From positions 1,241,659 through 1,305,658 of the forward strand of contig QXEO01001027.1 in NCBI GenBank assembly GCA_007115705.1: DNA of 64,000 nt. Reading direction: 5' to 3'. The notes beneath the pieces are model-generated. The model saw only the letters and a list, made by a program, of their open reading frames with translations. It ran no database searches and was not told the origin of the DNA. The DNA is from Dactylis glomerata (Eukaryota > Streptophyta > Magnoliopsida > Poales > Poaceae). Both the position numbers and the translations under genes were made by a program. This document shows, piece after piece, positions 1 through 10,362 of the stretch. The number at the start of each line of letters is the position of its first letter. Within the stretch, counting starts at the first letter, position 1.

Positions 1-119
1 CAACTACACTAAAAACCCAAAAATACTTTTACTTTACATCATTAGTTTAGTTTTACTCCCTATTATTTTATTTTATTAATTGTACTTATTTCAAAACCTT
101 GTGCTTGTCAACCACTCGG

Positions 120-335
120 TGGAGTTGGGGACACAAGACAAGGAAATTGTTTTGCAGGTTGCCTGACGAGAACAAAGAGAGATTTTTTTACTGTTCTTCG
201 AGAGTTCGATATTAACCCCAACTCATCCTTGTGGGGGAAAATTACTCTTGCTACAACACTCTGCACTTGGAGTCCCAACAAAGTGGCACATTGCTTAGTG
301 TCATCACCAAGCAAATGTTGGTGCTGCTCGCCACA
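120..335 (+). repeat. Decayed LTR-end fragment
   Basis: Several blocks match, in order, the 3' end of the LTR at 52493-54036: 'gttggggacacaaga', a 'gcaggttgcc' block, 'gagttcgata', and 'ctctgcacttggag' followed by 'cccaacaa'. The match is interrupted and diverged, so this looks like an old truncated LTR of the same broad family. No start or partner LTR is in the window. Boundaries are approximate. Confidence 0.4.
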
Positions 336-1420
336 AAGGAGCTTGACAAAAACAAGAAGAAGAGGCGTTAGGGATCCAAAGTCGTCCGACTTCGCATTCT
401 TCGGAACCGTGCGCTTGGCCATAGCATGCTCATAAAATATTACTTCGCCGAGGTACTAACATATATGGCTTATCTCTTTTGTCCTAGTTACCAAATGCGT
501 TGATCTCTTTCCGTGGAGATCATCAACACATGCGAGGAGAAAAGTCACTATTTTAAGCGTAAGAGGAATGCAGTCAGTTTGCTTGGGTTTAACGCGCATC
601 AAGAAATATCTACCGTGATGAGAGCACTCGCTATGGCATTTCGTCTGACTATGCTGATGAGTACCTTCGTATTGGCAAAGATATGACCATCGAGTATGTG
701 CGTAAGTTTTGCAAGGTTATGATATGTGTCTTTGGGCTGAAGTATCTTTGAGCTCCCAATGAAGAAGATACGGTGAGGTTGATGGCAATGAACGAGACAT
801 GAGGTTGGCCGGGAATGTTTGGTAGTATTTAATGTATGCATTGGCGTTGGGGGAACTTCCTGAAGGCATGGCACGTGCAGTATTGCGACAAGAGTCATGA
901 TCCAACAATCTTTCTTGAGTAATTTCTTACGAGGACCTATGGATTTGGTATTATTTTTTTTGGGTTGTGGGGTTCTCTCAATGATATCAATGTGTTGCAA
1001 AGATCTCATCTACTTGCCCGGCTTGGTAGTGCTGATGCTATGGCGTGCCACTACAAAGGTAATGGCCATGAGTACACAATGAGTTACTACCTTGCCGATG
1101 GCATATACCTGGAGTGGGCAACGTTTGTTAAGACCATCGGGCTAGTGGTGAACCGAGCTGATGTTGAATTTGCAAAGGCACAAGAGGCAGTCCAGAAAAG
1201 ACATCAAGAGAGCTTTCGGTTTTGAGACAAAGCAACCCTAAATGAAATCATGACCACTTGTGTGATTCTTCAAAGTATGATCACCAAGGATGAGAGGGGT
1301 CTAAACTTGGAGTTCTTCTTTGACAATGTTGGTACCCGTGTAAAGCCAACAAGAAACTTGGATAAAATCCAAGCATTCCTTGAGACCTCCGAAACACTAA
1401 GAACTCCGACAACCACCAAC
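315..1420 (+). pseudogene. PIF/Harbinger-type transposase (plant transposon protein) pseudogene
   Basis: Read across all three plus frames, the segment gives the order typical of plant Harbinger-derived transposases. It has a basic KKKRR stretch near 340-370, then 'YFKRKRNA' (about 552-575), 'DEYLRIGKDMTIE' (about 656-695), a 'FGSI-stop-CMHW' block (about 818-845), 'SHDPTIF' (about 893-913), 'WGSLNDINVLQRSHLLARL' (about 965-1022), 'YYLADGIY' and 'WATFVKTI' (about 1085-1140), and 'EIMTTCVILQSMI' (about 1244-1282). Frameshifts and stops break it. The first catalytic Asp of the DDE triad, expected in the GSID block, is replaced by a stop codon. This is family knowledge applied to visible motifs. 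No terminal repeats or TSD were found, and an LTR remnant lies just upstream. It cannot encode an active transposase. Confidence 0.75.
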
Positions 1421-1817
1421 AATATCAACATGATCTCATTTAGCACCATTGGCAGAGGCATGGTGGTCAATAGCATTGCACTTCTATTTATTCCATTCAT
1501 GTGTGATTTGAACATTTATTTGTATTTCAGACCATTCGTTATTCGCCCAACTATTCGGATTTGAACTATTGTTGTAATTTGTATCAATGTTGTATTATGT
1601 AATGTTTAAAACTATCAAATTTTAGATCACTGTCATATTGCATTTTATACACTACATCACATATATGTGATGAAATGCTGCATAAGTGATTTGTGAGCTG
1701 AAATATGTCACATAGACTAAACCCTGCAAAAGGAAACGATATAACAACATATTTTAGAATGCTCCCTCCAGCGCCTAAGGAGGAGGAAAGGCCGAAGCGG
1801 TTGAGATTTGAGAGAGA

Positions 1818-1880
1818 GGGGGGGGGGGGGGGGATGAGAGAGAATCGTGTGGGGGGGGGGGGGATGAGAGAGAATCGTGT
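1818..1880. repeat. Tandem G-run minisatellite, two units
   Basis: A 16-G run (1818-1833) followed by 'atgagagagaatcgtgt' is repeated at once as a 13-G run (1851-1863) plus the same 17-mer. The run lengths are prone to sequencing and polymerase error. No function is inferred. Confidence 0.9.
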
Positions 1881-1997
1881 GGGTTCAGCATATTAGCTTT
1901 TCTCTCCGTTCATCCTGTTGGATCCTCAATGTTCGTTAAATTTTTTTTATGGCTGAGATTCCCTATAAAGCTAATCTGATGGTTAAGGGGGCGTAGT

Positions 1998-2027
1998 TAA
2001 CATGATGTATCTAGATACATCATGTTA
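1998..2027. repeat. 30-bp perfect palindrome
   Basis: Fifteen bases, 'taacatgatgtatct', are followed directly by their exact reverse complement, with no spacer. The core is the tctaga-like centre at 2011-2014. It sits about 650 bp upstream of the LPP start codon. It could be a remnant of an inverted-repeat MITE or a protein-binding dyad. The sequence does not decide between these. Confidence 0.9.
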
Positions 2028-2679
2028 GAGATGGGTATTAGTCGGTATATTAAAATCAAATTATTTTTTTTGACAGGGAAAATATCTGATGTTGGCTATC
2101 TTGAATTTTCTCCTTTTTCTAGATGACGCAATGCTACTAATCCACGGACTCGATTTCTTAAGATTTATCTGCCAGATAAAAATTCTTCGGCTTCACTATG
2201 AAGTGTCAAAGAGTCAAAGAGAAACCTTTAGAAAATGAGAGATCATTGTAGCAGAAAAAACATTTTTTGTCACGGGTCGCACGTTGTGTACTTGTTGTGT
2301 TCATCTCCCCGATGAGCCCCAAGCAGCAGGATGTCAGTGGGCGGCCAACCTGCAACGACCATTCTCCTCCACGAACGTGGGAGGCCAACGCGCCGCCTCT
2401 CCCAGTTCGTCAACAGAAAGAAACCTGCACACCCAGAAAGAAAGAAGCTGCGCCGAAGCATCGGAAAGATCAAATCCAACAGACCGGCTCCAAGTCGACG
2501 GCGCGCGCCACCAGGACAAAACGGAGAGCTCCGGCTGTACGACCGAGACGCATGTGTTTGCTTCATCGGCCCGCGCCGCCGTCCCTCTCCCATCAACCAG
2601 CAGCTGCCGGCCGGCAACCGTCGTTGACTTACCCGGCGGGCGGAGGGAACTTCGGTTCGTTTCTATTCGGCGGAAGAAG
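2028..2679 (+). other. Upstream and 5' leader region of the LPP gene
   Basis: AT-rich up to about 2270, then GC-rich. The LPP reading frame stays open upstream of the chosen ATG to another in-frame ATG at 2284, which would add 132 residues rich in Ser, Arg and Pro. LPP proteins normally start a short way before the HGA-x-VAR-x-H segment, so the ATG at 2680 is preferred and this stretch is read as promoter plus 5' UTR. A longer isoform with a targeting extension cannot be excluded. Confidence 0.5.
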
Positions 2680-4348
2680 ATGCCGGCATCAGCGGTGGCG
2701 CCGGCGGCGCCGCACCTGTACCCGAAGACCCACGGAGCCAAAGTGGCGAGGCTGCACATGATCGACTGGATCGTGCTGGTCCTCCTTGCCGCCATCGCCG
2801 TGGTGCTCAGCATCATCGAGCCGTTCCACCGGTTCGTCGGGAAGGACATGATGGACACCCTCCTGTACCCGCTCAAGGACAACACCGTGCCCATCTGGGC
2901 CGTCGCGGTACACCTACCTGCAATACTGTCTGCTCTAGACATTCTTTCACCCTGTATTGATCGAATTTTGCTCGACGTCGACCGGCCGGACGTACGCAGG
3001 TACTCGCGTTGGTCGGGCCGGTGCTCATCTTCGTCGGGATCTACGTGAAGAGGAGGAATGCCTACGACCTGCATCACGCCATACTAGGTACTGTAGGTTA
3101 CAACGCTGTTGATTTATTCAGACTGATCAGACTTCAGAGTGCTCCCATCGATCTCGGCTCTGAAAGATGTAAAATCCTGCGGTGAAATCAACAGGCCTGC
3201 TGTTCTCCGTGCTCATAACCGGCGTCATCAACGAAGCGATCAAGAACGGCGTTGGCCGGCCTCGCCCGGACTTCTACTGGAGATGCTTTCCTGACGGAGT
3301 GCCGGTGAGTTCTCCGTCGCTTCTTCAGTTCAGAGCTTTTTCTATTCAAGACTGCCAGTACACTGAATTTTGTTGCCCTTTTCAGAATTACAACAATGTC
3401 ACTGGACAAGTCATATGCCACGGAGACGCCGGCGTCATCAAGGAAGGGCACAAGAGCTTCCCAAGTGGCCACACTTCATGTAATTGTCGATGCCAATCTG
3501 CAGTTCTGAACACAAATAGCTCCGTAATCACAGATATGCAGTGTACCACTGGACGCTGAAAATACTGTCCGCCTTTGCAGGGTCCTTCGCGGGGCTAGGC
3601 TTCCTGTCGTGGTACCTTGCCGGCAAGATCAAGGTGTTCGACCAGCGCGGCCACATAGCCAAGCTCTGCATCGTGATCCTGCCGCTGCTCCTGGCGGCGA
3701 TGGTCGGCGTGTCGCGGGTGGACGACTACTGGCACCACTGGCAGGACGTGTTCGCCGGTGGAATTCTTGGTAGGTCCCGACGCCTTCAGACCTTGATTAC
3801 CTTAGTGTCTCCTGAAGATCATACTGTCAGACTGACGTGCGGACTGCAGGTCTGGTAGTTGCTTCGTTTTGCTACCTGCAGTTCTTCCCATCTCCCTCTG
3901 GTGAACATGGTATGCCGATTTTGCATTGCTTGGTGATACAGCATACCGCTACTCTTAGTTCTGTCAGGTCTATGTAACTGAATTACTGAGTTTTTTAACA
4001 ACATACTACATAACTGAAGTGAGTGTGCAACTGTGCATCATATGGACTTGGACTGGACTGGGCCTAATAACCCTGTTTTTTTAGAGCAGCCAAGTCCAAC
4101 CCTGTAGGCCTATATATTCATTGTTATGGTTGGCCCTAAACTGACTGAAGCCATATTCTGTTTCAGGTCACTGGCCTCATGCATATCATCACCACATTCT
4201 TAACCCAGAAGTCGAAAACCAAGCGCAACCTGCAGCAGCACCTACCTCGGATCGCCATTCGTCCAGCGTCCCTTTTGTCATTGGCATGGAGATGAGAACC
4301 ACTGCCCAAGCATTAGATTCCATGGAGGCAGGCAACAGAGCTCGGTAA
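2680..4348 (+). CDS. LPP: Lipid phosphate phosphatase (PAP2 superfamily, LPP2/3-like), seven exons
   Basis: Predicted exons are 2680-2907, 3000-3087, 3195-3304, 3386-3479, 3581-3769, 3850-3909 and 4167-4348. All have GT-AG borders and the phases join exactly to 951 nt (316 aa plus TAA). The family removes phosphate from phosphatidate, diacylglycerol pyrophosphate and related lipids in membranes. The PAP2 signature is complete: K122-x6-R129-P130, P168-S169-G170-H171, and S218-R219-x5-H225-x3-D229. H171 and H225 are the expected catalytic histidines. Hydrophobic spans lie near 30-48, 72-93, 104-120, 174-188, 202-217 and 231-246, consistent with six membrane helices. The C-terminal tail (about 255-316) is hydrophilic, starting with a His-rich stretch (H-W-P-H-A-Y-H-H-H). 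Nothing is broken. A partial copy of the last exon lies at 18366-22130. The closest match is the plant LPP2/LPP3 group. The exact paralogue is not resolved. Confidence 0.93.
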
Positions 4349-7064
4349 CTAAATACCACCAACATAGCTATGGTGGGCAGCATGGCCCATGACCATGAGG
4401 AGCACCACTTTATAGGATGCTTTTGTCCAATTACCTTTCTCACTGGGTAGGTAGTGGGACCCGTAGGTAGTAAGCTTCTTCTGTATATAATTCTCGTAAA
4501 GATAAGTGAAGATTGCACGATTAAACCCATGTTGATGGCTTGAAAAAGATCTCTTGGATCCATGTTGATAGATCTTTCGAAAAAAAAGATAAGCAGTCCA
4601 AGAATACTCACATGAAGAGTAGATATGAGAAGCAAACAGGTCAGGAGTCTCGTGGTATAAAATAATGGAGCATCAACCTGAAAATAAGTGTGACTCCTTA
4701 TAAATAGGGAGTGACTATTTCATAGGTATTCCTCGGGGGAATAATTATTCTGGCGTCTTGGCGTATGAATGTAGCTCTCATGCCAAGATTGGTGTGGCGG
4801 ATACTTAGGGACGAAGGGGCCTTTGGCTATAGCCCATTAAAAAAATATGCAAGGCCTCACACTCCTTGCTTGTGATCATCGGGAGGTGTCTCAGTTCTGG
4901 ATATCTCTCCACGACATCTAGCATGAAAGTTTCCTAGGTATAGATTCTCCAGAGGTGATGGAGAGGGTACGCTTTCCTGGATGCATGCGTGATCATGCAT
5001 AACATGATCATCGAGAGTGAGCATGCTGCTCCAGTAGTCGATGATCAGCCGTATTATCACTAGGGCCCATTGCCCATGTTGATCACGAGATGTTTGCCGA
5101 GTTTGGATCTTTCATCAATGTGCATCAAAAAATTTGTGATGAACATGTTCATGTCCAACTGCAATATAACCTTGTTGAGCATTTAAGGGCGAGGAAAGGA
5201 AATGCCCCTTGATGTGTCTCTTCATCTATTGAAATGCTTGTGTGAACTATTTTTTTCTGTGTTTAAACTATTGTAATAAACCTATTTGATTTCTTGTGTA
5301 AACTATTTTATTTATTGACTTGAATGATTGTAAAAGCACTATTTATGTGTATAATATGGTTTTATCTTAAACCCATTATATTCAAAATTATGCTAAATAT
5401 GATAAATATCTTTGACGTCCTATTTTGGATCGCACCTGTGTAGGCAGCCGGTCCAAAATACGCGACAATTTCTACTGGCACTTTAAAACACTATTTTGGT
5501 GCTGTTGCTCGCTAAAGTTTAGAGAGTGTCGGTGGAATGCTCTTATATTCGAAGTGGGGCCTAATACACGAACAAAACTTACATACCAGGGTCATGTTAG
5601 AAAAAGAGGAAAATTCGTGTGTTGCAACATGGGCTGCAACTGCAATTCGAAGTGCCCCACTACTCGCACCCTTTGTATTTATCCAACATATTCATATACT
5701 AGACAAACAGGCCGGCTTCGCCCGGCCCGCCTACATGGCGTTAGACACTAAGTGGTAGAGGTGTGATGGGCCATATAGATAATAACACGTTAAGTATTCT
5801 AATGCTACTTAAAAAATAAATAGGTGAATAGGTAATTGTTGATTGTTGTAACGTAATCTCGAGAGAACCAAAACGTAGAGTTCTCCAAGCAACTTTTGAT
5901 ATAAGATATGGTAGAAAATAATATTGTCGGGCCAAGGAACAGATGGAATGCTATAGTAAAAATATTGTACTCCACTATCACACTTTGTGGCAAGCACATG
6001 ACAATATGACATCAAAAGCTGTGTTCTCGGTTTCTTGCCTGTCAGTGGAAATCTGTTTTGTAGCCCAGCAACATGTTCAAAACAGTTGTAGCCGCTATCT
6101 CAGCACTCTTAACAGTTAACACCTAAAGCTAGTCAGGTTGACACCAACAAACCTTCTCATTCTATGGCGAATGCCAAACAACTATTTTGAAGCCGACAAT
6201 CTATCACACCATCTGAAAATAGAAAAGTACAGGTCCACATCAGTACTCAAGGTTATCATTTCTTCACCTCTTCTTGTAGCTTACGGCAGAGCACAACAAT
6301 GTATCATCAGGCATGACCTCATTCTTTATATCATGTCTAGAAGATCTTTTGGTGTAGGTTTTCGACAATAAACATGTGCAAGAAGACATCATATCACTAA
6401 AAAAGGCTTCTATAACTTGCAATACCACTCATGACATTACATCTTGTCTAGGTTGTACCAAATAATAGAGCATGTCAAATAATATAAATAAATATAAGAA
6501 TACTGGAAGGTCCAAAATAACATGGCTCACCGATTTCATTTGACTCCACAGTAGGCACAAGAGCAGACATTACATCAAAGTGGATGTTGTTTTCCTTTCC
6601 GAGTAACAATTTACATCCAAAATGAGCACTTTATTGGTAGCTTATACTCCCATGCAATATCATTGGTATGGCAGCAGTACTATCGATATGTAGTAGTGTT
6701 AGATGGTAAAGCAAGTCCATTGCCACCTATGTACGTTTTAAAACTTAAGCTCAACCCCGCAGGGCTTCACAAATAAAATGCAAGGAAATAAATTTAAGTG
6801 TCATGGTATCTCTAAGATGGTTTCAGAACAATTGCAGTAAAACATTTTAGATCAACTCTGCGGTACATGAAAGTAGAATCACATCATTCACTCGATCTCT
6901 GCAATCTCTTCTACTCCAGGAAATGTCAGACACTCAAGTCAAGAACAAAAATCACAACAACTAAGAATATCAGTTCATCCAGCAAGGCCTCAGCAGAAAT
7001 CAGTCAAACCCAAAATCACCAAATTTTTCCAAATCAGTGACACGAAGATCAATTCATGACTTGT
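4349..7064. other. Intergenic, no gene recognised
   Basis: The first few hundred bases are probably LPP 3' UTR. The rest is AT-rich with scattered short ORFs that show no known motif and no consistent splice structure. Short inverted stretches occur, but no TSD-bounded element could be defined. Confidence 0.5.
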
Positions 7065-7527
7065 TGATCGCAGAGTTCTTTCCATAGTGAAAATAAGCAC
7101 GTAAAGATTCCCTTCATCATACACATAGCTGATGGCTGTTTCTGTAACTTGCACTACTTTCTCGTGCTTGAAACTGGCATGTGCTGTATATTATGCAAAC
7201 AAGCAAGAAACTAAACGAAGCAACCAAGAGATCATACACACAAGAAATCCGCACGTACATCTTCACGTGCTACATTTCACAAAGTCGTTGCACGAAAATC
7301 GACGTGTTATGTGGCGTGTGTAAAAAATATAAAATTTGGTGCTAAAAATAATACATTTCACATGACAATTTTTGTCATTTTTACATAGATCACAAAACGT
7401 ATTGGTTTTCGGCGAAACTTAACAAACACGCTTAGATTGTGAATATGTAAATGCAAAAGTTTTGGTCAATTTTTTTAAACATTTTGAAAAATGTTTTTTG
7501 GGCAGAGGGAGCATATGAACCCAGGAG
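7065..7527. repeat. Direct repeat R, copy 1 (463 bp)
   Basis: Begins 'tgatcgcagagttc' and ends 'gaacccaggag'. It is repeated at 7859-8322 with only one clear difference, an A-run of four versus five near 'cacgaaaatcgacg'. The near identity implies a recent duplication. Confidence 0.95.
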
Positions 7528-7843
7528 ACGAGCGGGGCGGAGCGCCAACCCCGCGCCAGCGGCGGGAGAGCGCGGCGGTGCGCGCGGCCTCCTTGATGGG
7601 GAGGCGGGAGACAATGTTTCCGAGTAGCACGTCGGGGAGGATGCTGGCGCGGTCGACGCCGTCGTGGGGGAGGAGGGAGAAGAGGCGAGCGTCGACGGAG
7701 GCGGGCGGGTCAGGGAGGAAGTAGTGGGCGTCGGAGAGCGCACGGACGAAGTATGCTTCTACCTCGTCGGGGTCATGGCCTTGGCGCCGGAAATGCTCCT
7801 CCCTCACGGGGTCGATGGAAAATGGCGGCACCCGGGTGTCCAT
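7528..7843 (-). pseudogene. F-box protein N-terminal fragment
   Basis: On the minus strand an ATG at 7843 opens M-D-T-R-V-P-P-F-S-I-D, followed by an acidic segment and a typical plant F-box: S-I-L-P-D-V-L-L-G-N-I-V-S-R-L-P-I-K-E-A-A-R-T-A-A-L-S-R-R-W-R. F-box proteins are substrate adaptors that bind Skp1 in SCF ubiquitin ligases. The frame is open upstream to 7948, but that part lies in repeat copy 2. Right after the F-box the frame runs into repeat copy 1 and stops at 7475, so the substrate-binding (LRR/FBD/kelch) part is missing. The fragment is very GC-rich against AT-rich flanks and is cut exactly at both repeat borders. It is read as a truncated gene. A short F-box-only product is possible but less likely. 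Confidence 0.75.
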
Positions 7844-7858
7844 GGCCGCCGCCGCCGC

Positions 7859-8322
7859 TGATCGCAGAGTTCTTTCCATAGTGAAAATAAGCACGTAAAG
7901 ATTCCCTTCATCATACACATAGCTGATGGCTGTTTCTGTAACTTGCACTACTTTCTCGTGCTTGAAACTGGCATGTGCTGTATATTATGCAAACAAGCAA
8001 GAAACTAAACGAAGCAACCAAGAGATCATACACACAAGAAATCCGCACGTACATCTTCACGTGCTACATTTCACAAAGTCGTTGCACGAAAAATCGACGT
8101 GTTATGTGGCGTGTGTAAAAAATATAAAATTTGGTGCTAAAAATAATACATTTCACATGACAATTTTTGTCATTTTTACATAGATCACAAAACGTATTGG
8201 TTTTCGGCGAAACTTAACAAACACGCTTAGATTGTGAATATGTAAATGCAAAAGTTTTGGTCAATTTTTTTAAACATTTTGAAAAATGTTTTTTGGGCAG
8301 AGGGAGCATATGAACCCAGGAG
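7859..8322. repeat. Direct repeat R, copy 2 (464 bp)
   Basis: Near-identical to 7065-7527, at an offset of 794-795 bp. Together with the F-box segment this makes an R - F-box - R arrangement, as expected from a tandem duplication in which the second copy of the coding part is absent, or from unequal exchange. The ends are not TG...CA and no TSD is visible, so an LTR reading is not supported. Confidence 0.93.
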
Positions 8323-8972
8323 CCGAATTGAATTTCCGAAATTTGCATTATTAGAAGGTGTGTTACATTACAGACTTATAGTATCATGTGCCACAAGTCC
8401 ACAACTAAAGCAAAGCGACAGAGGAAAACCTCCATTAATTGCAAGCAAAGGAGGATAAAATCTAATCCACTTCTGTTTCATGGATCATGATAAAAAAAAG
8501 TGTGCAGACATGGATCATGTATCGATGCAAAATACAGAGAATTAAATTTGTGCAGGATCATGGTAAAAAAAATTGTCTGCCAACCTAGGCGTGAGAGTTT
8601 TGTTCTGACTGGAATTTTTAGCTGCAAACTAAAAGGAGATGAGAAAGAGGCAAGATCTCTTACATGGCATTGGCATCAAGCTGGCTGCTGCAACTTCTTT
8701 ATGTTGTGGCCTCCGGCAACCCAGGCTCCTGAGACCCAGCCATAGCCAGCCTCCACTCCATGGGAAATCGACACCATTCACGCTATCGTCGTTCTTGCGG
8801 CCAAAAAATGTAAGTCGCTTCAGGCGAAACGACCTCTAACATCGCAATGACGGAGAGTGTTTTGGAGCTGGGCGGACATCTTGGTCGTGCTTGGCGGATT
8901 TAACAGAACCAGAACCAAAGAGATCACAAAGAAAGCCTGGGGTCAATTGAATGTAAGGCTCATGGGATCAGA
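8323..8972. other. Intergenic, no gene recognised
   Basis: AT-rich sequence between the R repeat and the small minus-strand ORF. It could include the 3' UTR of that ORF. No domain, TSD or splice pattern was recognised. Confidence 0.4.
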
Positions 8973-9314
8973 TCAAATTGGGTAAGCACCATGGGAGTAG
9001 TTGGAGATGAATTTGGCGAGAGGGACGTAGGTGAGGAGAGCCAGACAACATACTGTGAGGAGACCGTCGCGGAGCTTCTTGGGCTCAATCTTGGAGGTGA
9101 AGCCCCTCATGAGCCGCGGCGGTAGCCTCCTCTGACCGGCTCGGTCTAGAAGCCAGCAGGAAGGGCGGCGCCGACCAGCAGGGGTCAGCATGGAGGAGGA
9201 GGGATTAGCCCGATCCAGAGATAGAGAGCGAACGGGAATGTCGAACGACCTTCCCCGGTCGGCGGTGGATGGAGCCGGCGGCGGCGTCAAATCATGGAGA
9301 GAAGAAGGGGACAA
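8973..9314 (-). CDS. Hypothetical small protein with one membrane segment
   Basis: An uninterrupted 113-aa ORF. The first 65 residues are rich in Pro, Ser and Arg and could act as a transit-peptide-like leader. Then comes a basic segment with the motif E-P-K-K-L-R-D-G, followed by a hydrophobic stretch (L-L-T-V-C-C-L-A-L-L-T-Y-V-P-L-A) and a short tail ending H-G-A-Y-P-I. I do not recognise the family. The composition contrast with the flanks and the ordered leader-membrane-tail layout argue mildly for a real gene, possibly organellar. It could also be the first or only exon of a larger gene, or chance. Confidence 0.35.
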   Translation of the reverse strand: MSPSSLHDLTPPPAPSTADRGRSFDIPVRSLSLDRANPSSSMLTPAGRRRPSCWLLDRAGQRRLPPRLMRGFTSKIEPKKLRDGLLTVCCLALLTYVPLAKFISNYSHGAYPI

Positions 9315-9549
9315 TATAGGTAGGGCAAAATAAAAAGAAATGACAGAGGACAGTTACCCTCGATCACGACAATATCTCTCGCTGTACTGTGGGACTCTAA
9401 TAACTGAGGTCCAGTAGCAAGCTAGGAAAGAATAGACGTGATAGTAATAAAAAGTTACCCCACCATCAAAATCAGACGTACCAGAATGCTTCCATTCCAA
9501 GATCAAACGACCACAAATGCGTCGCGCGGGATGGTCCTCACCTGGCGGG

Positions 9550-9800
9550 TCAGCGACTAAGCTTACATCTTAGTATAATATAAAAAGAGATCACAAGGGG
9601 AGCAACCCCTACGATTTTTTATTAAAAAGAAGGTGAGGGGAGGCAGCGTCGTTCGGGACTCAAATGAGCGCCCTGTTGGAAGGCGCCACTGCGCTTCAAC
9701 CATTGGACCGATGGTCCATCCATTCCAACATATTCATATGAAGGTCGGAAACCAGCTCCAAGTGGAGCCCGGGCTTTATGGAGCTTTTTAAAAATTGAAA
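9550..9800 (-). repeat. Candidate SINE-like or other short interspersed repeat
   Basis: Read on the minus strand, there is an A-box-like 'tggttgaagcgcagtgg' (about 9690-9706) and, downstream, a B-box-like 'gagtcccgaac' (about 9652-9662). These precede an AT-rich stretch with 'tttttaataaaaaatcg' and 'aggggttgctcccct'. The order resembles tRNA-derived SINEs. The fit to Pol III boxes is imperfect and no TSD was found, so this is a suggestion only. Confidence 0.3.
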
Positions 9801-10362
9801 ACAACATTTTGAAGTTTCAATGTTTTTTGGAAAATATCCTATATGTAGACGAATGTTATCTTCACCAACGTTTAAAAATAAACTTGAAATATCTAATATT
9901 CAGGACTATACAAAGATAACAAAATCTAGCTATTTTTTACCTTCGTTAAAACATGGGTAAGTGCCTCTCAACAAAGCGGGGCCAAGAGGGGGAAAAATCG
10001 ATGTGAGGGAGAAGGCAATTTCTCTTTACATTTTTCTGTCAGTGAACGAGAAACGCTATAGCTTAAGAACACGAACGGGCGCGGCGGCCATAAGGAGCTC
10101 CCTCTGTTCTAAGCCAGCCGCCGGCGACCTTCGTCTGCTCGTCTCCTATCGTTATAGCTAGGTGCCATTTGGCCTCGCCGGCCGCCGGGAGCTGTCGCCG
10201 CCGATCCAGGCGACCTGCAGCCCGACCGAATCAGACCCACGTACGGCACTGAAAGAAACCCATATCAATGGCGAGTTGGCGACGCTCCTCTCGCATTCGC
10301 CCCGTCGCTTCCTCCGCCTCCTCAAGCCCAAAACCGTCAATCGAAGAACTCCCTCCCCTATC

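Noticed and set aside
2334..3077. Minus-strand 247-aa ORF over LPP exons 1-2
   Set aside because: Shadow of the LPP coding strand. It spans an LPP intron and has no recognisable domain.
7065..8322. The 463-bp repeats as LTRs of a TRIM-like element
   Set aside because: The ends are TG...AG, not TG...CA. No TSD, PBS or PPT is visible, and the interior is an F-box fragment.
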